Of a stretch of DNA of 64,000 nt, positions 25,327-35,375 are shown one piece after another (positions within the stretch are counted from its first letter, which is position 1; each line of letters starts with the position of its first letter). A program made the position numbers and the translations under genes. The DNA is from Chthoniobacter flavus Ellin428 (GTDB lineage Bacteria > Verrucomicrobiota > Verrucomicrobiia > Chthoniobacterales > Chthoniobacteraceae). A model generated the notes under the pieces. It ran no database searches. It saw only the letters and a list, made by a program, of their open reading frames with translations, and was not told where the DNA came from. The stretch lies in the NCBI RefSeq assembly GCF_000173075.1, contig NZ_ABVL01000025.1, positions 27,876 through 91,875 of the forward strand. Direction: 5' to 3'.

Positions 25327-28300
25327 ATGAAACATCGGCCATCCATTTCCAGCCGCGCCCTCAGGCGTTTCATCCTCGCTAATACTATCGCCGGATTAGT
25401 GGTGACCTCGCTGGCCACGACGAATCTCTTCATTGGCAGCGGATCCTGGAACACTCCCGGGAATTGGAGCCAGAACCATGTGCCGGGCTCTTCCGATGCG
25501 CTTTTCTTCAACAGCCCCGCGCAGTTGGACAACCAGCTCAACGGCAGCTTCACCGCGCAGACGTGGAGTTTCGATACCGGGTCCTCTAGTTTCAACGTCA
25601 ACGCCAATACATCCAGCGCGACGCCCCAGACGCTCACCCTCACCGGCGGCACGAATGCCAACGGCGGCGCGGATCTCATTTCGCTGAGCGCCAAGACGAC
25701 TGGCACGATCACGCTCGGCGGCACCGCCGGGGTCGGCACGCTCACCATCGCGTTCGGCGCGACCAATGGCACCATCAGCGTCGCCAACAGCGCCGCCAAA
25801 CTCGTCGTCGGCGCCAATGCGCACCTCACGGGAATCAATGGCATCACCAAAAATGGCGCGGGCACATTGCAGATCCTCTCGACGAACAGCTACACCGGTG
25901 GGACGACGATCAATTTCGGCACCATCGCTTTTGCCAATGGCAGTCTGGGTTCAGGCACGATCACGCTCAATGGCGGCGGCCTGCAATGGCTCCCGGGCAA
26001 TACCCAGGACATTTCCGGCCAGCTCGGCCCCGTCGGGTTCGGCGGAGGCATGTTGGATACGAATGGGAATAACGTCACCTTTACCGGCGCCCTCACCGGA
26101 ACCGGCACGGTCAACAAAGTCGGAACGGGCACGCTGACCCTCACCAATGCCAGCTCCACGGCGCCGATCACGCTCACCGCCGGTACGCTGGCTCTCAGCA
26201 GCCCCGGTGCCTTGGGCTCGGGGACATTCACGCTCAACGGCGGAACTCTTTCTTTCGGCGCTCTGAGCAGCGCCTCCGCGGGCGCGTTGTCTGGCTCCGG
26301 CTCGCTGACGCTGATGAATAATGGCAACCAGCCGGTCAATTTCACCGTTGGCAGCAACGGCGCTTCGACCTTTTTTTCCGGATCGATCTCGGGCCAGGGC
26401 GCGTTGTTTCAAAGCGGCGCCGGCACGCTGACTTTGTCCGGCGACACATCCAACCTGACCGGGGCCATCGGGGTAAATCAAGGAACCGTGATCCTCGCCG
26501 CCAGCAATGTCACCTTGCCCGGCACGATGCAGCTCAGCGGGGGCAATCTCGGCTTCGGAAACAACACGGCCACTGCCTCGATCGGTTCATTCGGCGGCGC
26601 TGCGCCGTCTATCTTTTCCACACAGAATGGTCTCGGCGCACCGGTGGCCGTAACCGTCGGCGGCAGCAACAACACCTTCGGCTTTTCCGGCACAATCACC
26701 GGCAACGGCTCGATCACCAAGGTCGGGTCGGGAACGATGAGTCTTTCGGGCGATAGTTCCACGTTCACCGGCGGCCTCGCGCTCAATGCGGGCGCATTGC
26801 AAATCTCCTCGAGCAATGCCTTGGGCACCGGCACGTTCACTTACAACGGAGGCACGCTGAGTTTCCTCACCCAAAACAGTTTCAGCGCGGGTGCGCTGGC
26901 GGGGTCGGGCAACATTTCGTTGCAGAACAACTCCTCACAGCCGGTCACCTTCACCGTCGGCGCCAACGGCGCCTCGACGACTTACTCCGGTATGCTGTCC
27001 GGCACCGGCACGCTGGTGAAGGTCGGCACCGGAACGCTGGCGCTCACGAACCCGGTTTCGGCGGCCAACATTCAGCTCCAGGCCGGCACGCTCGATGTGA
27101 GTGCCAGTGCCACCGCTTTGGGCTTGGGAATTTTCACGATCAATGGGGGCGCTCTGGCCTTCGGCACGCAGACCAGTTCATCGGTCGGTGCCCTCGCCGG
27201 TTCCGGGAACCTGGTGCTGACGAATGCCAATAACCAAGGCGTCACCTTCAACGTGGGGCCGCTCACGGCAAGCACCACCTATTCGGGCGCGATCACCGGC
27301 TTGGGTACGCTGGTCGTGAATAGCTCGGGCACCCTCACGCTCTCCGGTTCAGGCTCCACGGCGGGCATCACGCTGCAGAGCGGCTCGATCAATCTCAGCC
27401 TCAATGGCGCGGCTTTGGGCACCGGGACGTTCACGATCAACGGCCCCAGCTCGGCCATGCACTACGGCAGCCAGCCTAACATCAACGCGGGCGCCCTGGC
27501 CGGCAACGGCACGCTCAACCTGCAGAATGACTCTTTCCAACCGGTGATTTTCAGCGTGGGCAGTAACGGCGCATCCACGACCTTCTCGGGGACACTGGCG
27601 GGAAACGGCACACTCGTGATGAACGGTCCAGGCACGATGACGTTGAGCGGAAACAACGCCGGCTTCACCGGAACGGTCAGCGTGAATCAAGGCACCGTCC
27701 TGTTTTCCTCCGTATCGCCCAATGTCTCCCTGCCCGGCAACCTCAATCTCGCGGGTGGCAATGCCGGGTTTGTCGGCAATCTCGTCAACACGGCTTCCTT
27801 CGGGTCGATCAATGCCACGAGTGCGTCGTCCTCGTTGTCCACCCAAAATGACCTCGGCCAACCGCTCGCCGTGACCGTCGGCACCAACGGCAGTTCCATG
27901 ACTTTCCAAGGATCGCTGACCGGCACCGGTACGGTGATCAAACAAGGCCCCGGCACGCTCACGCTCGCCAATCCAAACTCGACGGCGAACATTACGCTGG
28001 CCAGTGGAACGATCAACACCAGCCAGAATGGTCTCGGCACAGGCACGTTTACCTTCAACGGGGGGACGCTCAATTTCGGCTCGAGTGTGTCGGCGGGCGG
28101 CCTGGCGGGAACAGCCGATCTCGCGCTGCACGGCGCCGTTTTCACCGTCGGCAGCAACGGCGCCACCACGAGTTACGCAGGCGCACTCTCCAACGGTCTA
28201 TTGGTCATGAACGGCCCGGGCACCCTTCAGCTGACCGGGACCGCTTCTTCCGCGAGCATCACGCTTCTCGCCGGCACCATCGATCTCAGCTTAAGCGACC

Positions 28301-31300
28301 TCGGTCTGGGCCAGGGTGTCTTCACCATCAACGGCGGCAATCTCTCCTTCGGTCTCCAGACGAGATCCTCGACGGGCGCGCTCGCCGGCTCCGGCGACCT
28401 GGTGCTGACGAATACCAGCAATCGTGGCGTCACTTTCAACGTCGGCAACGATGGCGTCAGCACCACCTATACTGGCGCGCTCACCGGACTGGGCACCCTG
28501 GTCAAAACCGGCCCCGGCACGCTCACGCTCACCAATCCAAACTCGACGGCGAACATCACGCTTTCGCAAGGCGGTCTCAACATCAGCGCGAATGGGAACG
28601 CGCTCGGCTCGGGCACGTTTACCTACAACGGCGGAGCGCTCAATTTCGGCTCGAGTGTGTCGGCGGGCGGCCTGGCGGGAACAGCCGATCTCGCGCTGCA
28701 CGGCGCCGTTTTCACCGTCGGCAGCAACGGCGCCACCACGAGTTACGCAGGCGCGCTCTCCGGCGGCACATTGATCATGAATGGCCCGGGCACACTTGGA
28801 TTGGCGGGCACAGGTTCCTCCGCCGGCATCGGGCTCCTCGCCGGCACGATCGATCTCAGCGGCAGCAGTACCGGCCTGGGCACGGGAATCTTCACGATCA
28901 ATGGTGGCAATCTTACGTTCGGCAACCAGACCAGTGCCTCGGCCGGCTCACTGGCTGGGTCCGGCGGGCTGGTGCTGACGAATGCCAGCAATCAAGGCGT
29001 CGCTTTCACCGTCGGCGCCAATAACCTCTCCACCACTTACACAGGCGCGGTCTCCGGATTGGGCACGCTGGTCAAGACTGGCTCCGGCCTGCTCACGCTG
29101 ACCAATTCGAATTCGACCGCGGGCATTACCGTGTCGCAAGGCGGAATCGATATCAGCCAGAATGGCAACGCCCTCGGCACCGGCACCCTCACCGTGAACA
29201 ACGGCGGCTTCCTCAATGTCGGCAACCTCACGAATATTTCGGCCGGTGCCTTTGCCGGCTTCGGCACCTTCACTCTCCAAAACAATTTCGGCAGTCCGCT
29301 CATTTTCACCGTGGGCAGCAACGGCGCCTCCACGAGCTATTCGGGACAACTCTTCGGACCCGGCACCCTCGTCAAGGTGGGCACCGGCACGATGGCACTG
29401 ACCGCCTCCAACTCGACCGCCAACCTCACCCTGGCCAACGGCGCATTCGACATCAGCTTCAACGGCGACGCTCTCGGCTTGGGCGTGTTCACGATCAATG
29501 GCGGCGCGCTGAATTTCGGAACGCTGACCAGTGCCACGGCGGGCGGGCTGGCGGGTTCGGGCGGGCTCGTGCTCACGAACACGAGCAATCAAGGAGTGAC
29601 CTTCACCGTGGGTAGCAATAACGTCCCCACTACCTACGCCGGGGCGGTCACCGGCCTGGGCACGCTGGTCAAAACGGGCACCGGCTCGCTCGCACTCACC
29701 AACTCCAATTCGACCGCGGCGATCACGCTCTCCCAAGGCACGCTCGACCTTAGCCAATATGGTTCCGCTCTCGGCTCGGGTACCTTTACCGACAACGGCG
29801 GGACGCTCAATTTCGGCTCGCTCACGTCCGCGTCAGCCGGAGGACTGGCGGGAACCGGCACTCTCTCGCTGTCCAACAACTCCTTCCAGCCGGTCGCTCT
29901 CACCGTCGGCAGCAACGGTGTGTCGACGACTTTTCCCGGACAGATCTCCGGCCCCGGTTCGCTGGTCAAAGTGGGCGCGGGTACTTTGACGCTCACCGCG
30001 GCCAATACTTACGGCGGTGGCACGATCATCAACGGCGGCTCGATCGTCAGCACCAATGTCGGCACTTCCTTCTCCGTTTTCGGCGGCGGCCCGGTGTCCG
30101 TGGGCGTCAATGGTATGCTCACCGGCGTAGGCTTCATACCCGGCAACACCGCGGTAAATGGCACACTCGCTCCGGGCAACCCGATCGGCACCCTGAATTT
30201 CGGCAACACGCTGAGTCTTGCGAACACCGGGCAATTGCAGATCACCTTGGGTGGCGAGACACCCGGCACGAATTACAGCCAGGTCTTCGTGCAAAACCAG
30301 TTCACCCTTTCCGGCAACCTGAACCTCAGTTTCGCCAATGGCTTCCTGCCGAATGTCGGGGACAAGTTCTTCATTCTCGACACGGTGGGTGGTAGTGCAA
30401 TCAGCGGCACTTTTGCCAACGTCACCCCACTGGGTGGCAACGTCGGCCAGATCACGTTCGACGGCGTGACCTTTCAGGTGAACTACGCCGACAGCAATAC
30501 GGATGGCGGGTCCAATGATGTCTCGCTCACCTACATGGGATCCGCCGGCTCTGGTTTCTTCACCTGGTCGGGCGCAGGAGCAAATACGAATTGGTCCACA
30601 AACGCGAACTGGTTGAACGGCACCGCACCATCCACTAGCACCTTCGCCACGCAGCTCATCTTTTCGGGCTCGGGCACGGGCAACTTCCTCACGCCGAACA
30701 ATGATACCGCCGGCTTCGAGGCGGGTAGCATCAGTATTCAGCCCGGCACCGGGAATTTCGTGTTCTCCGGACAATCGATCTTTCTCGGCAGTGGTGGCCT
30801 CACCTCCACTCGGACCGGGACGCAGACGTTCAACAACGCCATTGAGCTCTTCGCCAATCAGACCTGGAATATCGGCAACGGCAGCACGGTGCTCATCAAT
30901 GGGAACATCTCTGGTTTTAGCTCCCCCACGCTGACCAAGACCGGGTCCGGCACGTTGATCCTCGCGGGCGCCACCTCCCTCATTAACGGGCTCACCATTA
31001 GTGCGGGGACACTGCAGTTGGGCAATGGTGGAACGACCGGCACCCTCCCTAACTTCATGCCGATCGTCGATAACGGGAACCTGACCTTCAATTTCTCGCG
31101 AACCGTTGTCGAGACAACCGACTTCGGTCCCATTTCCGGCGCCGGGACCGTAACTCAGGCCGGCCCGGCCAGCGTCTTTCTCAACTCCAACACTTACACC
31201 GGTGGCACGATCATCACGGGTGGCCTGATCAATTTCGGAGGGACCGGTCTCGGCACCGGTCCGGTCACGCTCAATGGCGGTGGCCTGCAGTGGTCTACCT

Positions 31301-34300
31301 TGATCGACATTTCCTCGCAGCTCGCGCCGATCGGTCCTTTAGGTGGTACCTTCGACACCAATGGCAACAGCTTCAGCTTCAACAATCCCATCAGTGGAAC
31401 AGGCACGCTCACCAAAACGGGCGACGGCACGCTCACCCTGAATCCCGACAGCCTCGGGTTCAGCGGCGGCTTCACGGTCCTGCAGGGCAGTCTGAATTAC
31501 GGCTTTGCTTCGAACGCCCTCGGCACGGGGACGATCACGCTCGCCGGTGGAACGATCGGGTTTACCAACCTGACGAACGCAAATGCCGGTGCGCTGGCCG
31601 GGACGGGTAACATCGTGCTCACCAATGCGTTCAACCAGCCGGTCAATCTTTTCGTCGGCGGCAATGGCGCCTCAACGACTTATTCCGGCACGCTTTCGGG
31701 CTTGGGCACGCTCACCATGAATGGCACCGGCACCTTCACACTCGCCGGCGACAGCACTGGCTCGCCCAGCGCGGTCCTCCTCCAGCAAGGCACGGTCGCG
31801 CTGGGTACGACGAACGCCGCCGCCGGTTACCTGCTGGTTTTGAATGGGGGCAGCCTGTCGTTCGGAACGCTCACCAGCGCCTCCGTGGGCGGACTCCAGG
31901 GCAACGGATCGGTGACACTGGCGAATGTCACTAACCAAGCCGTTGCGCTCAGCGTCGGCGCCAATAACAGTTCGAGCAATTTCACGGGGGCACTGACCGG
32001 CCCGGGCGCGCTCATCAAGGAAGGCACCGGCACGCTCACGCTGACTAACCCGACCTCGACGGCAGCGATCACACTCAACGCGGGGACCATTGATATCAAT
32101 AACAGCCCCAACGCGCTGGGTGGCAGCACCTTTACCATCAACGGCGGCACGCTGAACTTCGACACCCAGAACACCGTTTTTGCCGGCGCTCTGGCGGGTT
32201 CCGGCCCGCTGGTCCTGACAAATAGCAACAACCAGCCCGTCCAATTCATCGTGGGCAGCAATGGCGCCTCCACAACCTATTCGGGCACGCTCTCCGGCTT
32301 CGGCGGGCTCATCATGAATGGCACGGGCACGCTCACGCTCGCCGGGGATAGCACCGGATCGATGAGCGCCATCAGCCTGCAGCAAGGCACTGTTGCGCTC
32401 GCCACGCCGAACGCCGCCGCCGGTTACACGCTCGCTCTGAATGGTGGAACCCTGTCCTTCGGATCGCTAACCACTACCACGGCGGGAGCCTTGCAAAGCA
32501 ACAACGGCACGCTCACGCTCACCAACACCTACAATCAAGCGGTCACCTTCACCGTGGGGGGAAACAATAGCTCGACGACCTTCGGAGGTTTGCTGAATGG
32601 CCTCGGCACGCTCGTAAAAACGGGCACGGGTACCCTCACGCTGGGCAACCCGAATTCGACCGCCGCGATCGCGCTCAACGCGGGGACCATTGATATCAAT
32701 AATAGCTCCAACGGGCTGGGTTCCGGCACCTTTACCATCAACGGCGGCACGCTGAAATTCGACGGTCAGACCGTCGTCTTCGCCGGCGCTCTCGCCGGTT
32801 CAGGAAACCTGGCGCTGACAAATAGCCTCAACCAGCCTGTCCAATTCGTCGTCGGCAGCAACAACGCCTCGACGACCTATTCAGGCACGCTCACCGGTCT
32901 CGGCGGAGTCACCATGAATGGCCCGGGCACGCTGACGCTTGCCGGGGATAGCACCGGCTCGATCAGCAACGTCAACTTGCAGCAAGGCACCGTCGCGCTC
33001 GGCACACCGAACGCCGCCGCGGGCTATACGCTGAATTTCTCCGGCGGAACACTTTCCTTCGGAATACTGACCAGCGCCACCGTCGGCGGCTTGCAAGGAG
33101 GTGACGGCGTCACCCCATTGGTGCTCACCAACACGAACAACCGGGGAATTACGCTTGCCGTCGGCGCCAATGGTGTCCAGACAACCTTTTCCAACCCGCT
33201 GACCGGCCTGGGCACGTTGGTAAAGATCGGCAACGGCACGCTGACCTTGAGCAACTCGACATCCACCGCGGCGATCACTTTGGCGGCCGGCAGGCTCCGC
33301 CTCGGTGTCAACAATGCGTTGGGTTCCGGCACCTTCACTCTCAATGGCGGCACGCTGTCTACCAATGGAATGACGAATCTGGGCACCGGCACGTTCACCA
33401 TCAACGGTGGCTCGATCGATTTTGGCAGCCAGGCGAACGCGGTCGTGGGCTCTCTCGCGGGCTCAGGCGATCTGGTGCTCACCAATGGCTCCAACGCGCC
33501 GGTCCTTTTCATTGTCAACGGCAGCAGTTCCACCACTTATTCCGGAAAAATCACCGGCCTCGGCCAGGTAGCCATGCAAAGCTCGGCGGGGACACTCACC
33601 CTCGCGGGCGACAGCACGGGCGCCAACGGCAGCGTCACGCTGCAGCAAGGGACGGTCGCGTTGGGCACGCCTCAAGCGGCCGCGGGTTATACTCTTACGC
33701 TCAATGGCGGCGCGCTGTCGTTCGGCGCCCTGACGAATGTCACCGTCGGCGGACTCCTGGGCAACGCGCCCCTCACTCTCACCAATAGCAACAACCAGCC
33801 CGTCACCTTGACCGTCGGAGCGAACAGCCCCGTCGGAATCTACAACGGCGCGCTACTTGGATCCGGCTCCCTGGTCATGAATGGCGGTGGCACGCTCACC
33901 TTGGGCAATCTCGGCACGACCGTTCCCATCACGCTCAACGCCGGCACCATCAATCTCGGCGCGAACAACGTCTTGGGATCGGGAGTCTTCACCATGAATG
34001 GCGGCACGCTGAGCCTGAACAATTTTACGCCCGGTGGGAGTATGTTCACCATCAACGGCGGCACGGTCAATTTCGGGAGTCAGACGAACGCCCAGATCAG
34101 CTCCCTCGCGGGCACGGGTGGACTTGTGTTGACCAACACGAACAACCAGCCAGTCACCCTCAACGTCAATACGATCGCCGGCAATCCCACGAGTTACGGA
34201 GGTGCGCTGACCGGTCTGGGTACGCTCGTCGTGAACGGTTCCGGCGTTCTCTCACTCACCGGCAGCAATTCGACCGCTCCCATCACGCTGAACGGCAGCA

Positions 34301-35208
34301 CGATCGATCTCAGCGCGAATGGCAACGGCCTCGGTACGGGCCTCTTCACGATCTTAGGAGGCGGGCTCAACTTCGGGGCGTTGACCGCCGCCTCCGCAGG
34401 TGGACTTACCGGCAGCGGTCTGCTGACGCTGACCAACACGAGCAACCAAGGCGTCGCTTTCACGGTCGGAGCGAACAATGGCTCGACGAGTTTCACCGGC
34501 ACGCTGACCGGGCTCGGTTCCCTCATCAAAATGGGAACGGGCACCCTGACTCTCACCCACCTGAACAGCTACAACGGGGGCACGAACATCAACAATGGTG
34601 CTGTGGCCATCACCAACGTGGGCGCGTCTTCCGTTCTCGGCACCGGCCCGGTCCACGTCGGCCTTGCCGGAACTCTCACCGGCAACGGTCAGGTCGTCGG
34701 CGCGGCCTCTATCGACGGCACCGTAGCTCCCGGCAATCCTTCCGGCAACACGATCGGCCAAATTATCTTTGGCAGCCTGACGTTCACCAGCGTTGCGCAT
34801 CTTCAGCTCGAATTGGGCGCTGGCTCCCCAGGCACAGGCTATGACCAGGTCGTCAGTAACGGCCAGATCACCCTCGCGGGTAATCTCGATGTCAGCCTCA
34901 TGGATGGCTTTACCCCCTTCCTCGGCGAGAAATTCTTCATCCTCGATGACACGCCCATCGGGCTGACCATTACCGGCGCCTTCGCCAACGTCACCCCCAC
35001 CGGCGGCGCGACTGGATTGTTCACCATTCCCGGCGTGGCCAACTTCGCGGTCAACTACGCGGACACCAGCGGAATGGACGGCAACAGCACGCTCAACGAC
35101 GTCTCGCTCATCTACCTCGGCATCCCCGAGCCATCGTCGGTCGTGGCGCTGTTGGGTGGTGCTCTGACACTCCTCGGTTGGCGCCGGCGGCGTACTCGCC
35201 GAGGGTAA
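25327..35208 (+). CDS. giant beta-strand-repeat surface protein with PEP-CTERM anchor (copy 2)
   Basis: A 3,293-residue paralogue of the preceding gene. The ATG at 25327 is chosen because it gives MKHRPSISSRALRRFILANT and the same signal-peptide layout as copy 1 (ANTIAGLVVTSLATTNLFIG); an upstream TTG in frame adds nothing similar. The body is again built of alternating beta-strand-repeat units. A GDKFFILDTVGG block lies at residues 1597-1741 and is followed by a fresh N-terminal-like module (WSGAGANTNWSTNANWLNG). A second such block (GEKFFILDDTPIG) precedes the C-terminal IPEPSSVVALLGGALTLLGW and an RRRRTRRG tail. It is probably a cell-surface or exopolymer-associated adhesin; no binding partner can be inferred. 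Confidence 0.9.
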   Translation: MKHRPSISSRALRRFILANTIAGLVVTSLATTNLFIGSGSWNTPGNWSQNHVPGSSDALFFNSPAQLDNQLNGSFTAQTWSFDTGSSSFNVNANTSSATPQTLTLTGGTNANGGADLISLSAKTTGTITLGGTAGVGTLTIAFGATNGTISVANSAAKLVVGANAHLTGINGITKNGAGTLQILSTNSYTGGTTINFGTIAFANGSLGSGTITLNGGGLQWLPGNTQDISGQLGPVGFGGGMLDTNGNNVTFTGALTGTGTVNKVGTGTLTLTNASSTAPITLTAGTLALSSPGALGSGTFTLNGGTLSFGALSSASAGALSGSGSLTLMNNGNQPVNFTVGSNGASTFFSGSISGQGALFQSGAGTLTLSGDTSNLTGAIGVNQGTVILAASNVTLPGTMQLSGGNLGFGNNTATASIGSFGGAAPSIFSTQNGLGAPVAVTVGGSNNTFGFSGTITGNGSITKVGSGTMSLSGDSSTFTGGLALNAGALQISSSNALGTGTFTYNGGTLSFLTQNSFSAGALAGSGNISLQNNSSQPVTFTVGANGASTTYSGMLSGTGTLVKVGTGTLALTNPVSAANIQLQAGTLDVSASATALGLGIFTINGGALAFGTQTSSSVGALAGSGNLVLTNANNQGVTFNVGPLTASTTYSGAITGLGTLVVNSSGTLTLSGSGSTAGITLQSGSINLSLNGAALGTGTFTINGPSSAMHYGSQPNINAGALAGNGTLNLQNDSFQPVIFSVGSNGASTTFSGTLAGNGTLVMNGPGTMTLSGNNAGFTGTVSVNQGTVLFSSVSPNVSLPGNLNLAGGNAGFVGNLVNTASFGSINATSASSSLSTQNDLGQPLAVTVGTNGSSMTFQGSLTGTGTVIKQGPGTLTLANPNSTANITLASGTINTSQNGLGTGTFTFNGGTLNFGSSVSAGGLAGTADLALHGAVFTVGSNGATTSYAGALSNGLLVMNGPGTLQLTGTASSASITLLAGTIDLSLSDLGLGQGVFTINGGNLSFGLQTRSSTGALAGSGDLVLTNTSNRGVTFNVGNDGVSTTYTGALTGLGTLVKTGPGTLTLTNPNSTANITLSQGGLNISANGNALGSGTFTYNGGALNFGSSVSAGGLAGTADLALHGAVFTVGSNGATTSYAGALSGGTLIMNGPGTLGLAGTGSSAGIGLLAGTIDLSGSSTGLGTGIFTINGGNLTFGNQTSASAGSLAGSGGLVLTNASNQGVAFTVGANNLSTTYTGAVSGLGTLVKTGSGLLTLTNSNSTAGITVSQGGIDISQNGNALGTGTLTVNNGGFLNVGNLTNISAGAFAGFGTFTLQNNFGSPLIFTVGSNGASTSYSGQLFGPGTLVKVGTGTMALTASNSTANLTLANGAFDISFNGDALGLGVFTINGGALNFGTLTSATAGGLAGSGGLVLTNTSNQGVTFTVGSNNVPTTYAGAVTGLGTLVKTGTGSLALTNSNSTAAITLSQGTLDLSQYGSALGSGTFTDNGGTLNFGSLTSASAGGLAGTGTLSLSNNSFQPVALTVGSNGVSTTFPGQISGPGSLVKVGAGTLTLTAANTYGGGTIINGGSIVSTNVGTSFSVFGGGPVSVGVNGMLTGVGFIPGNTAVNGTLAPGNPIGTLNFGNTLSLANTGQLQITLGGETPGTNYSQVFVQNQFTLSGNLNLSFANGFLPNVGDKFFILDTVGGSAISGTFANVTPLGGNVGQITFDGVTFQVNYADSNTDGGSNDVSLTYMGSAGSGFFTWSGAGANTNWSTNANWLNGTAPSTSTFATQLIFSGSGTGNFLTPNNDTAGFEAGSISIQPGTGNFVFSGQSIFLGSGGLTSTRTGTQTFNNAIELFANQTWNIGNGSTVLINGNISGFSSPTLTKTGSGTLILAGATSLINGLTISAGTLQLGNGGTTGTLPNFMPIVDNGNLTFNFSRTVVETTDFGPISGAGTVTQAGPASVFLNSNTYTGGTIITGGLINFGGTGLGTGPVTLNGGGLQWSTLIDISSQLAPIGPLGGTFDTNGNSFSFNNPISGTGTLTKTGDGTLTLNPDSLGFSGGFTVLQGSLNYGFASNALGTGTITLAGGTIGFTNLTNANAGALAGTGNIVLTNAFNQPVNLFVGGNGASTTYSGTLSGLGTLTMNGTGTFTLAGDSTGSPSAVLLQQGTVALGTTNAAAGYLLVLNGGSLSFGTLTSASVGGLQGNGSVTLANVTNQAVALSVGANNSSSNFTGALTGPGALIKEGTGTLTLTNPTSTAAITLNAGTIDINNSPNALGGSTFTINGGTLNFDTQNTVFAGALAGSGPLVLTNSNNQPVQFIVGSNGASTTYSGTLSGFGGLIMNGTGTLTLAGDSTGSMSAISLQQGTVALATPNAAAGYTLALNGGTLSFGSLTTTTAGALQSNNGTLTLTNTYNQAVTFTVGGNNSSTTFGGLLNGLGTLVKTGTGTLTLGNPNSTAAIALNAGTIDINNSSNGLGSGTFTINGGTLKFDGQTVVFAGALAGSGNLALTNSLNQPVQFVVGSNNASTTYSGTLTGLGGVTMNGPGTLTLAGDSTGSISNVNLQQGTVALGTPNAAAGYTLNFSGGTLSFGILTSATVGGLQGGDGVTPLVLTNTNNRGITLAVGANGVQTTFSNPLTGLGTLVKIGNGTLTLSNSTSTAAITLAAGRLRLGVNNALGSGTFTLNGGTLSTNGMTNLGTGTFTINGGSIDFGSQANAVVGSLAGSGDLVLTNGSNAPVLFIVNGSSSTTYSGKITGLGQVAMQSSAGTLTLAGDSTGANGSVTLQQGTVALGTPQAAAGYTLTLNGGALSFGALTNVTVGGLLGNAPLTLTNSNNQPVTLTVGANSPVGIYNGALLGSGSLVMNGGGTLTLGNLGTTVPITLNAGTINLGANNVLGSGVFTMNGGTLSLNNFTPGGSMFTINGGTVNFGSQTNAQISSLAGTGGLVLTNTNNQPVTLNVNTIAGNPTSYGGALTGLGTLVVNGSGVLSLTGSNSTAPITLNGSTIDLSANGNGLGTGLFTILGGGLNFGALTAASAGGLTGSGLLTLTNTSNQGVAFTVGANNGSTSFTGTLTGLGSLIKMGTGTLTLTHLNSYNGGTNINNGAVAITNVGASSVLGTGPVHVGLAGTLTGNGQVVGAASIDGTVAPGNPSGNTIGQIIFGSLTFTSVAHLQLELGAGSPGTGYDQVVSNGQITLAGNLDVSLMDGFTPFLGEKFFILDDTPIGLTITGAFANVTPTGGATGLFTIPGVANFAVNYADTSGMDGNSTLNDVSLIYLGIPEPSSVVALLGGALTLLGWRRRRTRRG
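28069..28190 (+). repeat. 122-bp in-frame duplication, first copy
   Basis: Nearly identical to 28639-28760 at an offset of 570 bp (190 codons). Encodes NFGSSVSAGGLAGTADLAL and following residues. These shortened units lack the usual LxNxSxQPV segment. Confidence 0.8.
28639..28760 (+). repeat. 122-bp in-frame duplication, second copy
   Basis: Differs from the first copy by about one base (GCGCGCTCTC for GCGCACTCTC). Such recent duplications show that the repeat number in this gene is changing. Confidence 0.8.
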
Positions 35209-35238
35209 GACGCCGCACCGCACGCGCCCCCCAACCAA

Positions 35239-35344
35239 AATAGGAGAGATAGGAGTTATAGGAAGAATAGGAGAAATAGGACTCCTATAACTCCCATTCT
35301 TCCTATTCCTCCTATTCCTCCTATTCCTCCTATTCCTCCTATTC
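35239..35344. repeat. CCTATT-type inverted-repeat element (copy 1)
   Basis: A purine arm (units ATAGGAG and ATAGGAA, 35239-35281) is followed at once by its pyrimidine counterpart (CTCCTAT, then about six CCTATTCCT units, to 35344). The hairpin has almost no loop. It lies between the convergent giant gene and the DUF1549/1553 gene and could act as a bidirectional terminator. A second copy is at 55352-55427. Confidence 0.8.
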
Positions 35345-35375
35345 GGATCGGCCGCTTCCGCCGCCGCATCCCAAT

